A model generated the notes under the pieces. The model worked only from the letters and a program-made list of their open reading frames with translations. It was not told where the DNA came from and searched no databases. Of a stretch of 45,827 nucleotides of DNA, positions 33,103 to 41,158 are shown in pieces. Source of the DNA: Clostridiales bacterium (GTDB lineage: Bacteria > Bacillota > Clostridia > Lachnospirales > Lachnospiraceae); NCBI GenBank assembly GCA_012520655.1, contig JAAYNW010000055.1, positions 1 to 45,827 on the forward strand. Direction: 5' to 3'. Position 1 is the stretch's first letter, and each line of letters begins with the position of its first letter. The translations under genes were made by a program, and so were the position numbers.

Positions 33103-35577
33103 CTACTTATTTTTGTACGTAGAATTCTCTTTTATTATTTTTTCTTCTTCTATTCGGGCTCTTTCTGCCTCTTTCAGCATCTGTGCGGCGCGCGCTTTTG
33201 CTTCCTCCGCTTCTTTCAATGCTTTTTCGGCATCTGCCTGTTTTTCCCGACGTTTCTTTTCTAACGCTGCTATCTTCTCCTGACGTTCTTTCTCCAAAGC
33301 CGCTTCTTTTTCTTTGAGGATTCTTTCTTTTTTCCTCTTTGCCGCTTCCTCTTTCTCCGCATCAGTATAAGGAATATAGCTGAATATAGCTACGGACAAC
33401 GGTGCGCTCACAACCTTTATGGAATATGGTTTCCCGTCAAATTCTTCCTGCTCAGACCCAATCAAACCGCTGTTTATGATACCCGCTCCGCCGAATTCTG
33501 CATCGTCCGTATTCAATATTTCCTTATACGTTCCTTCAAAAGCCACCCCGATAGTAAACCTTCTTTTTACATTTGCAAAATTAGCGACTACTACCAACGT
33601 CTCTTCCGGTATCTCTGTTTTCCTCATGAACATGAGCAGACAATCGTTGGAGGAAATGCAATTGATCCATTCAAAGCCTTCCCACGATGTGTCATTTTTA
33701 TAAAGTGCAGGATATAATTTATATAACTTATTCAATGTCTGTACCAGATTATGAATTCCTTTATGGCTGTCATACCGCAAAAGTCCCCATTCCACCTCAC
33801 GAGCTTCGTTCCACTCATCGAATTCGGCAATATCCTGACCCATAAATAAAAGTTTTTTCCCCGGATGGGTCATCATATAGGCATAGGTCAGCCGCAGATT
33901 TGCGAACTTGTCCTTAAGTTCGCCCGGCATTTTCCCTATCATCGTCGACTTTCCATGTACTACTTCATCATGCGAAAAAACAAGCATGAACCGTTCACTG
34001 TAAGCATAAATCATGCTGAATGTCAGCTCATTATGATGATAAGCTCTGAAATACGGGTCATATCCAATATACCTAAGATAGTCATTCATCCATCCCATAT
34101 TCCATTTTATGTCGAAGCCGAGTCCGTTATCCTCTACCTCCCCCGTAACCTTAGGCCATGCAGTGGATTCTTCCGCAATCATAAGGACTCCTTCATTCCG
34201 CTTCTTTACAATGGAATTCAAGTGCTTAAGAAATTCAATCGCTTCCAGATTCTCATGTCCGCCGTAAATGTTAGGAATCCACTGTCCGTTGTCCCTTCCG
34301 TAATCCAAATACAACATAGAGGCAACCGCATCCATCCGAATGCCGTCCGCATGATATTTTTCTATCCAAAATAGCGCATTGGCAATTAAATAGTTTGACA
34401 CTTGTGGTCTTCCGTAGTTATAAATGAGTGTCCCCCAATGAGGATGATATCCCTGTCTGGGATCTTGGTGCTCATAGAGACATGTTCCGTCGAAATTGGA
34501 GAGTCCGTATGCGTCCCTCGGGAAATGTGCCGGAACCCAATCCAGAATCACGCCGATGCCTGCTTTATGCATCTCATTCATAAAATACATAAAATCCTCA
34601 TTTGTTCCGTATCTGGCCGTAGGTGCATAATAACCGATTACCTGATATCCCCACGAGCCATCAAAGGGATGTTCCATTACCGGCATCAGTTCTATATGGG
34701 TATACTCCATCTTCTTTACATAATCGATAATGAGTGGTGCCAGTTCCCTATAGTTCATATATCCGCCGTCTTCAGCCGTCTTAAAAGAGCCGAGATACAG
34801 CTCATAAATACTGATAGGCTTATCTTGTCCTTGCTTTTCTTTTCTGCCCGCAATCCAATCGCCATCTTCCCATTTGAATCTTCCTTTCCCCTCACTCATG
34901 CCGCCTCTGATTACAGAAGCCGTATCGGGACGAAGCTGCTGTCCGAATGCGTAGGGATCCGCTTTTAAATAAGTTAATCCACCCTTTATTTTCAACTCGT
35001 ATTTGTAATTCTGCCCTTCCTTTGCATCGGGAACAAAGATTTCAAAAATCCCGGAACTCCCCATTCGCCGCATCTGATGGATTCTTCCATCCCAGCCGTT
35101 AAAGTCTCCGACTGCACTTACACGAACCGCGTTCGGCGCCCATACGGCAAAATAGACGCCGTTTACTCCGTCTATCCGCATCGGATGCGCTCCTAATTTT
35201 TCATAAATAGTATAGTGAATGCCGGCCGTAAACTTATCTATATCCTTTTCATCTATCTGTGGAGCAAAATTATAGGCGTCCTTCACCTTTATTAAATTCC
35301 CTTCCCCATCCTCCACTATATATTCATATTGCATGGATATTTTTCCCGGTATTAACACCGCAAAAAAGCCTTCTTCATCCGCCATCTCCATTTCATAACT
35401 TTTCTTATCCTTTTTATTCTGAAAAAGAACGCTTTTCGCTCCCGGAAAAAAAGCCTGAACAAGTGTGTTGCTTCCTGCCTGATGCGCTCCCAGAATCTTA
35501 TGCGGATTATCAGATTCCGAATAAATTACAGCCTCTATTTCCGGCCAATTCATCAACTTATACAATTTATTATTCAT
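33103..35577 (-). CDS. glgB: 1,4-alpha-glucan (glycogen) branching enzyme with coiled-coil C-terminal tail
   Basis: A GH13 enzyme of 824 residues that forms alpha-1,6 branches in glycogen. Two N-terminal beta domains (about 5-100 and 110-215, the second CBM48 with YFAVWAPNAVRVSAVGDFNGWDG) precede the barrel. The catalytic residues are D416 (GIRMDAVASM), E469 (MIAEESTAWP) and D537 (FSHDEVVHGK), spaced exactly as in E. coli GlgB (53 and 121 apart). The normal enzyme ends near residue 736; beyond it are 88 residues rich in Lys, Glu and Ala, with coiled-coil character (KEKEAALEKERQEKIAALEK). The start at 35577 is chosen because homology begins there; the ribosome site AGAGAGG is 12 nt away, so a GTG eight codons upstream remains possible. 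Confidence 0.93.
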   Translation of the reverse strand: MNNKLYKLMNWPEIEAVIYSESDNPHKILGAHQAGSNTLVQAFFPGAKSVLFQNKKDKKSYEMEMADEEGFFAVLIPGKISMQYEYIVEDGEGNLIKVKDAYNFAPQIDEKDIDKFTAGIHYTIYEKLGAHPMRIDGVNGVYFAVWAPNAVRVSAVGDFNGWDGRIHQMRRMGSSGIFEIFVPDAKEGQNYKYELKIKGGLTYLKADPYAFGQQLRPDTASVIRGGMSEGKGRFKWEDGDWIAGRKEKQGQDKPISIYELYLGSFKTAEDGGYMNYRELAPLIIDYVKKMEYTHIELMPVMEHPFDGSWGYQVIGYYAPTARYGTNEDFMYFMNEMHKAGIGVILDWVPAHFPRDAYGLSNFDGTCLYEHQDPRQGYHPHWGTLIYNYGRPQVSNYLIANALFWIEKYHADGIRMDAVASMLYLDYGRDNGQWIPNIYGGHENLEAIEFLKHLNSIVKKRNEGVLMIAEESTAWPKVTGEVEDNGLGFDIKWNMGWMNDYLRYIGYDPYFRAYHHNELTFSMIYAYSERFMLVFSHDEVVHGKSTMIGKMPGELKDKFANLRLTYAYMMTHPGKKLLFMGQDIAEFDEWNEAREVEWGLLRYDSHKGIHNLVQTLNKLYKLYPALYKNDTSWEGFEWINCISSNDCLLMFMRKTEIPEETLVVVANFANVKRRFTIGVAFEGTYKEILNTDDAEFGGAGIINSGLIGSEQEEFDGKPYSIKVVSAPLSVAIFSYIPYTDAEKEEAAKRKKERILKEKEAALEKERQEKIAALEKKRREKQADAEKALKEAEEAKARAAQMLKEAERARIEEEKIIKENSTYKNK

Positions 35578-35617
35578 ACAAAAGCCAGGCCTCTCTTTCA
35601 CGTTAATCTATATACTA

Positions 35618-36853
35618 TTAAATTCTGTGAATAAATAAGCCGCTTCTAAGCTTGGGTTCAAACCACGTGGATTTCGGCGGCATTAACATCCCTGCGTCGG
35701 ATACTGCAAATAATTCCTCAATAGAAGTAGGATACATTGAAAATGCTATTTTCGCATCTGTATGTACTCTGCGTTCCAATTCCTTGAGCCCTCTGATCCC
35801 TCCAACGAAATCGATTCTTTTGTCGGTCTTGGGATCCTCTATCCCGAGTATGGGGCCTAACAACCTGTCCTGTATGACCGTTACATCCAACGCGTCTACC
35901 GGGTTAATACTATGGAGCGGCTCCTTTATCTCCAGCCTATACCACGAATCCTCCAGATACATGCCGTAAGTTCCCTTTTTCTCCGGCTTATACGGAGTAT
36001 CCCCAAGTCTTGTAACGTGAAAACATTTCTCTACCGCTTCCAGATATTCCTCCGTACCGAGTCCGTTCAAATCCTTGACCACACGATTGTAGTCCATAAT
36101 CATGAGCTGATCGTCGGAAAATAAAACCGAAAGAAAATAGTTGAACTCCTCTTCGCCCGTATAATCCGGATTCTCCTCTCTTCTCTTCATGGAAACCTTT
36201 ACTGCTGATGCGCACCTGTGATGCCCGTCAGCTATATAAATGCTTTTCACCTCTCTGAATGCTCTTCTTATCCTTTCTACCGCATCTTTACTTTCTATCT
36301 TCCATACTTTGTGCACGATGCCGTCAGCAGCCGTAAAGTTGCAAATAGGCTCTTTTTCTCTCATTTTCTTTATTTCTTCATTGATAACCGGATGGGAGCG
36401 GTAAGCTAAGAATATCGGTCCGGTCTGTGCTTTACACGCATCCACATGGCGGATACGGTCTATCTCCTTATCTTCTCTCGTATTCTCATGCTTCTTGATT
36501 ATCCCGTTTACATAGTCATCCACAGATGCACAGGCCGTTATGCCTATTTGCGAACGACCATCCATAATCAATTCATATATATAATAACAGTCCTGGTCAT
36601 CTTCCATAAGCTCCCTGTCCGCAACCATTTTCCACAGTAACTCATGGGCTTTTTCATACACGCAGTCGGCATAAGTATCTACTTCCTTCCCAAACTGTGT
36701 CTCTGCTCTGTCAACCTTTAAAAAAGAAAGAGGTTCTCTCTCCACTTCCCGTTCTGCCTCTTCCCTATTATACACATCATACGGAAGTGCCGCTATGCGT
36801 GCTTCCAGTCCTTTCTTTGGTCTGATAGCTTTAAAAGGTTTTACATTTGCCAT
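35618..36853 (-). CDS. DUF1015 family protein
   Basis: A 411-residue cytoplasmic protein of the DUF1015 family, of unknown biochemical role. Conserved segments: VKPFKAIRPKK and IAALPYDVYNREEAER near the N-terminus, FGITACASVDDY-like ITACASVDDYVNGIIKKHENTREDKEIDR, and IYIADGHHRCASAVKV (about residues 212-227), the family's most conserved signature, with His-His-Arg. The family is often found next to serine and central-metabolism genes. Here it lies 40 bp before glgB and presumably shares its operon. TGAGG lies 8 nt before the ATG at 36853. Confidence 0.88.
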   Translation of the reverse strand: MANVKPFKAIRPKKGLEARIAALPYDVYNREEAEREVEREPLSFLKVDRAETQFGKEVDTYADCVYEKAHELLWKMVADRELMEDDQDCYYIYELIMDGRSQIGITACASVDDYVNGIIKKHENTREDKEIDRIRHVDACKAQTGPIFLAYRSHPVINEEIKKMREKEPICNFTAADGIVHKVWKIESKDAVERIRRAFREVKSIYIADGHHRCASAVKVSMKRREENPDYTGEEEFNYFLSVLFSDDQLMIMDYNRVVKDLNGLGTEEYLEAVEKCFHVTRLGDTPYKPEKKGTYGMYLEDSWYRLEIKEPLHSINPVDALDVTVIQDRLLGPILGIEDPKTDKRIDFVGGIRGLKELERRVHTDAKIAFSMYPTSIEELFAVSDAGMLMPPKSTWFEPKLRSGLFIHRI

Positions 36854-36963
36854 TCTTTTATCCTCACAAGTATTTTTTATATACAATTATTCTAACAAAT
36901 TAACCTATACAGCACAAGCGTCAAGTGGTAAAATAAAAATGCTTAAAAATGGAGGAAAAGAAT

Positions 36964-37221
36964 ATGACAGCTGAAAATATTAAAATATGGGAGAGAATCA
37001 GTAAATATGCGGAAGAAGTTCTGGGAGATATCGACCCGCAGAAAACAAAGATTTCTGTGCAGTTAGATGCTTTAAGGCCGATAATGGAAGAAATTGCCAA
37101 AGAGAAAAATATGACACTGGAAGATGTGTTCATCCTTTATATGGATATTGCCAGCGAAGCCAGTGTTCGTGCCGAAGCCGAACTGAAATCCAGGTTAGGA
37201 GGAGACGGTTCGCCCATCTGA
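36964..37221 (+). CDS. Small conserved-looking protein of unknown function
   Basis: An 85-residue, soluble, acidic, mostly helical protein on the plus strand, divergent from the DUF1015 gene. GGAGG lies 8 nt before the ATG at 36964, a strong site for a real gene. The sequence (WERISKYAEEVLGDIDPQKT, ISVQLDALRPIMEEIAKEKNMTLEDVFILYMDI) has a pattern of two amphipathic helices around a short basic linker. No domain is recognised; a C-terminal Gly/Ser tail follows. A minus-strand frame in the same place has no ribosome site and is rejected. The 110 bp to DUF1015 hold no clear promoter. Confidence 0.72.
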   Translation: MTAENIKIWERISKYAEEVLGDIDPQKTKISVQLDALRPIMEEIAKEKNMTLEDVFILYMDIASEASVRAEAELKSRLGGDGSPI

Positions 37222-37238
37222 TTTTTTATTTTTGTATT

Positions 37239-37301
37239 AAAAGGACATATCTGACTTGTTATCTGCGAAATACGGATTCCAAACCTGATATGTCCTTTAT
37301 A
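37239..37301. terminator. Bidirectional terminator between the 85-aa gene and serA
   Basis: AAAGGACATATC pairs with GATATGTCCTTT across a 36-nt inner region. It lies between two converging genes; T-runs are weak on both sides, so efficiency is uncertain. Confidence 0.55.
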
Positions 37302-37331
37302 CATTATCTCTATTAAGTATGATTACTTCTT

Positions 37332-38495
37332 TTACTTTACGACCCTTACACGGAATACTCCATCAATCGCTTTCAGCTTGCTTACCATCTCATCCGTTGC
37401 CGCATTCTCGAGGTCAATCATCGTATATGCGACTTCCCCCTTTGACTTATTCGTCATGTCGGTAATATTGATGCCTTCGTCACCGAAGCAAGCGGTAAAC
37501 CTTGTAATCATATTCGCTTTATTCTTATGGAAAATAGCTACACGGCCTGCCTGAGAACATATTCCCATATCACAGTTAGGATAGTTCACACTATTTATAA
37601 TATTACCGTTTTCAAGGTAATTCATCATTTCCTTTACTGCCATCTTCGCGCAATTATCTTCGGATTCCTCTGTAGATGCCCCAAGATGCGGAATAACGAT
37701 ACAGCCTTCCTGACCTACCGTTATCGTATTGGGGAAGTCCGTAACATACTTTCGCACCTTTCCGGATTTGATTCCCGCAATGACATCCTCTTCATTTGCC
37801 AACAGATCCCTCGCAAAATTGAGAAGGACAACGCCGTCTTTCATCTTTGCAATCGCTTCTTTATTGAGCATTCCTCTCGTGCTTTCCACAAGCGGCACAT
37901 GTATAGAAATAAAATCGCAGTTTTCATAAATCTCATCTACATTCAGAACATGTTTTACGTCACGGCTCAGATTCCATGCAGCATCTACGGATAAATACGG
38001 ATCATATCCATATACTTCCATGCCCAAATGTCTTGCCACGTTCGCAACTTTAATACCTATTGCGCCAAGGCCTATAAGCCCCAGTTTCTTATCCTGTATC
38101 TCCGTACCTGCAAATTTCTTTTTCTCTTTTTCAGCCGTTTTTGCAATATTTTTGTCATTTTTATTTGCTTCTACCCAATTAATACCGCCTACGATGTCGC
38201 GGGAAGCAAGAAGCATACCTGCTATTACGAGTTCCTTTACGCCATTGGCATTAGCACCCGGAGTATTGAACACAACAACACCTTTTTCCGCACATTTATC
38301 CAACGGAATGTTGTTAACACCTGCTCCTGCTCTCGCCACTGCCAACAACTTATCAGGCAGTTCCATATCGTGCATAGCCGCGCTGCGAACCAAAATTCCG
38401 TCAGCATCATTTACATCTTCGGTCTTCTCGTAATTCTCCGTAAATTTGTTTAATCCGACTTCCGCAATCGGATTCAGGCAATAATACTTAAACAT
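37332..38495 (-). CDS. serA: D-3-phosphoglycerate dehydrogenase
   Basis: A 387-residue NAD-dependent dehydrogenase that starts serine synthesis from 3-phosphoglycerate. The Rossmann fold is visible (KLGLIGLGAIGIKVANVARHLGMEVYGYDPYL), the Arg of the active site is in NFARDLL, and the catalytic His is in IPHLGASTEESEDN. The C-terminal ACT domain (about 320-387, ITRFTACFGDEGINITDM) presumably binds serine as a feedback inhibitor. It is shorter than the E. coli type (410) and lacks the usual 'DVFxxEP' Glu segment, where TDFPNTI occurs. The start at 38495 is preferred to an ATG four codons earlier that touches the GAGAGG site. Partner of serC, 58 bp upstream. Confidence 0.93.
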   Translation of the reverse strand: MFKYYCLNPIAEVGLNKFTENYEKTEDVNDADGILVRSAAMHDMELPDKLLAVARAGAGVNNIPLDKCAEKGVVVFNTPGANANGVKELVIAGMLLASRDIVGGINWVEANKNDKNIAKTAEKEKKKFAGTEIQDKKLGLIGLGAIGIKVANVARHLGMEVYGYDPYLSVDAAWNLSRDVKHVLNVDEIYENCDFISIHVPLVESTRGMLNKEAIAKMKDGVVLLNFARDLLANEEDVIAGIKSGKVRKYVTDFPNTITVGQEGCIVIPHLGASTEESEDNCAKMAVKEMMNYLENGNIINSVNYPNCDMGICSQAGRVAIFHKNKANMITRFTACFGDEGINITDMTNKSKGEVAYTMIDLENAATDEMVSKLKAIDGVFRVRVVK

Positions 38496-38553
38496 CTCTA
38501 TTCCCATCCTCTCGTTCTTATTCTATCGATACGTCGTTACTCCTTCGGCGTTA

Positions 38554-39636
38554 TCAAGCATTTTTCGCTTCAAATTCTTTCATAAAATCAACGAGTTTTT
38601 TTACACCTTCAATAGGCATTGCATTATAAATGCTTGCGCGCATACCGCCAACGCTTCTATGCCCCTTCAAATTTTCGAATCCTGCCTCTTTAGCTTCTTT
38701 TACAAATTTGGCATCCAGTTCTTCGTTTCCTGTTACAAAAGGAACATTCATCAGCGAACGGTCTTCCTTTCTCACGGTTCCTTTGAACAGCTTGCTTTCA
38801 TCGAGAAAGTCATAGAGAATCTTCGCTTTTTTCTCGTTATATTCCTTCATAGCAGTGAGACCGCCCTGTTTCTTCAGCCACTTAAATACCTTTCCGCAAA
38901 TGTATATGCCATATGCGGGAGGCGTATTATATAAAGAATCTGCGTCCGCATGAATTTTATACTTTAACATGGTAGGTGTGCCCGGTAAGCAATCCTCCGT
39001 AATCAAATCCTCTCTGATGATTACGATGACCACTCCCGCAGGTCCGATATTTTTCTGTACGCCGCCATAAATAACACCATATTTACTCACATCCACTGGT
39101 TCGGATAAAAAGCAAGAAGATACGTCCGCTACGAGGGTATGCCCTTTGGTATTCGGTAAAGTCTTAAACTTAGTTCCATAAATTGTATTATTTTCACATA
39201 TATATACATAATCAACATCTTCCGGAATATCTAAATCGGAACAATCCGGGATATAAGAATAAGTCTTGTCTGCGGAAGAAGCGACTGCCATTGCTTCCCC
39301 GTATATTTGGGCCTCCTGATAAGCCTTTTTGGCCCACTGTCCGGTTATAATATATGCCGCTTTCCTATTCTTCATCAGATTCATAGGTACCATGGCAAAC
39401 TGCTGGCTGGCTCCTCCTTGCAAGAACAATACCTTATAATTATCCGGTATATTCATTAGTTCACGCAAATCCGCTTCCGCCTCTTTGATAATCGTATCGT
39501 ACGCTTTGGAACGGTGGCTCATCTCCATTACGGACATACCTGTTCCCTTATAATCTAACATTTCATCTGCAGCTTCTTTCAATACTTCTTCAGGTAAAAC
39601 TGCCGGACCTGCTGAAAAATTATAAACTCTGGACAC
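38554..39636 (-). CDS. serC: Phosphoserine aminotransferase
   Basis: A 360-residue PLP enzyme of aminotransferase class V that makes 3-phosphoserine from 3-phosphohydroxypyruvate with glutamate. The cofactor Lys is K195 (GVQKNIGPAG); FSAGPAVLPEEVL opens the protein, HRSKAY binds the phosphate, and GASQQFAMVP and the C-terminal GHRSVGGMRASIYNA are typical. It starts at GTG with AGGAGG 8 nt upstream. First gene of serC-serA, with its own promoter. Confidence 0.96.
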   Translation of the reverse strand: MSRVYNFSAGPAVLPEEVLKEAADEMLDYKGTGMSVMEMSHRSKAYDTIIKEAEADLRELMNIPDNYKVLFLQGGASQQFAMVPMNLMKNRKAAYIITGQWAKKAYQEAQIYGEAMAVASSADKTYSYIPDCSDLDIPEDVDYVYICENNTIYGTKFKTLPNTKGHTLVADVSSCFLSEPVDVSKYGVIYGGVQKNIGPAGVVIVIIREDLITEDCLPGTPTMLKYKIHADADSLYNTPPAYGIYICGKVFKWLKKQGGLTAMKEYNEKKAKILYDFLDESKLFKGTVRKEDRSLMNVPFVTGNEELDAKFVKEAKEAGFENLKGHRSVGGMRASIYNAMPIEGVKKLVDFMKEFEAKNA

Positions 39637-39668
39637 TTCTTTATCCTCCTGTTTTATACATAAAAATC

Positions 39669-39697
39669 ATTTTACATTTATTGCCTGTATTCGTCAA
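39669..39697 (-). promoter_or_regulatory. serC promoter
   Basis: On the minus strand TTGACG (39697-39692), 17 nt and TAAAAT (39674-39669), about 30 nt before the start codon, so the leader is short and no riboswitch or T-box fits. No clear terminator for the preceding operon lies in 39698-39742. Confidence 0.72.
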
Positions 39698-39742
39698 CCG
39701 TAAGTTGGCTCATTTTTGTATATTTATGCATACGCCCTACCG

Positions 39743-41158
39743 TCAATAAAACATGACTACCGGTGTTCCAACCTCCACCATTCCATATAGTTCGCTCATC
39801 TCGTCATGAGGAGTATTAATACAGCCGTGTGAACCGTTGGTTTTATATATTTCTCCTCCATATTCGCTTCTCCACGTCGCATCGTGTATTCCTATATTCC
39901 CTTTTACAGGCATCCAGAAATTCACATGAGCCGCATACCCCGGTCCCCGCAAGATGCGGTTTTCCTGTTTACCATATACATAGTTTACTCCCTCCGGCGT
40001 TCCCATTCTTCTTCCTGTATTACCGGTTACAACTGCGGTTTTAAGCTCCGGCTTTCCATTTTTATAATAATACATCATCTGTTCCGTCATATCTATTTCT
40101 ATATAAGTTTGCCCAATATCATTTTTTCCTTGCTGCCATGCCTTCTGTATGTACTCTGGCGTATGTATTCCGCTTACTTTATCCCTGAACGCTTTTTTTA
40201 AATATTCCTTTTCTGCTTCGCGATCCAATTTGTTGCCGTAAATACCGCCTTCAACCATTACGGTTTCTCCTCTGGTCGCCTTAAAGCGCCTGATCCCTCC
40301 CACCGTATCGTATTCATCCGCCAGCTTTTCGACAAAATCTTCTATTTTAGAATCATCGACGGCCAGATTTCCCACTTCATCGTAAAGAAAGCTTCCGTCC
40401 TCTTCTACAGCTAGCCAGTCGCAAACTACAGACGCATTTACCGGTACTTGCTCATCTCCAAACTTATATATAATTTGACAAGACTGAAAAGCCTTTATTT
40501 TTTCCCATAAGTCAAGCGTATTCCGAATCTGCTCCGTCTTAGGCAAGTCTTCGTAACAGCCCTGTTCTTTGAGATACACCTCATCTTCAAAGTTATTAAG
40601 CGCTTTCTTTACGGCCGCCTTTGCTTTCTGCTTATTGAATACTCCGGTTCGTTCATCGACCAGTTCATAACCCTGGTAAGTTTTAATTATATAAACATCT
40701 CTATCCCTTTGCTCCGTTTGGTCAGCAAAAAGAGGAATGTTTAAAAGTACCTCCTCCAGCTTCTCCGAATCGTAAGAAATAACCGGAATTAAAGTATGCT
40801 CCTTGGAAGTTAAAATGTTATCTATCCACAAATATGGATTCTGCTTGTTAAGATATCCCTGAAGCGCTTCTTTGAAATCAAAGGTGAAGTTAATCTCCGC
40901 TGCATCTATCCCATAGGAATATCCGTCCTTATCAAAAACTGTCAGACCTTCATACCTGCAGTTTCGCAGCAGTTCCTCATTTACCTCATCCACTGTTTTC
41001 CCGGTACAGTAAATGCCATTAATCCATGTACCGTAGCTGAATCCGCCTTTATAATATTTCGCCAGACCCATATAAGCAGCCAGCAACAGGAATATAGTGA
41101 CCAGCAGCGCAGTACATATGCCTCTTGCCGCTTTTTTATTCGTACCTGATTTCATCAT
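39743..41158 (-). CDS. L,D-transpeptidase (ErfK/YkuD family) with peptidoglycan-binding-4 domain
   Basis: A 471-residue envelope protein with one N-terminal membrane helix (about 13-33) and an extracellular part. Residues about 60-330 are the repetitive domain found before clostridial L,D-transpeptidases (including GIYGNKLDREAEKEYLKKAF). The catalytic YkuD domain at about 345-471 contains TYIEIDMTEQMMYYY, VVTGNTGRRMGTPEG, HVNFWMPVKGNIGIHDATW and the active-site SHGCINTP with H444 and C446. It crosslinks peptidoglycan stem peptides 3-3 or attaches proteins to them. Its ATG overlaps the stop of ilvB (ATGA), so it is translationally coupled to a branched-chain amino-acid operon, which is odd. 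No independent ribosome site is seen. Confidence 0.92.
   Translation of the reverse strand: MMKSGTNKKAARGICTALLVTIFLLLAAYMGLAKYYKGGFSYGTWINGIYCTGKTVDEVNEELLRNCRYEGLTVFDKDGYSYGIDAAEINFTFDFKEALQGYLNKQNPYLWIDNILTSKEHTLIPVISYDSEKLEEVLLNIPLFADQTEQRDRDVYIIKTYQGYELVDERTGVFNKQKAKAAVKKALNNFEDEVYLKEQGCYEDLPKTEQIRNTLDLWEKIKAFQSCQIIYKFGDEQVPVNASVVCDWLAVEEDGSFLYDEVGNLAVDDSKIEDFVEKLADEYDTVGGIRRFKATRGETVMVEGGIYGNKLDREAEKEYLKKAFRDKVSGIHTPEYIQKAWQQGKNDIGQTYIEIDMTEQMMYYYKNGKPELKTAVVTGNTGRRMGTPEGVNYVYGKQENRILRGPGYAAHVNFWMPVKGNIGIHDATWRSEYGGEIYKTNGSHGCINTPHDEMSELYGMVEVGTPVVMFY

Noticed and set aside
36921-37133. 70-residue minus-strand frame opposite the 85-aa gene
   Set aside because: No ribosome site; the plus-strand frame has GGAGG at the right distance and a helical, protein-like sequence.
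39637-39742. Possible T-box or riboswitch before serC
   Set aside because: The promoter lies within 60 bp of the start codon, so no room for a structured leader.
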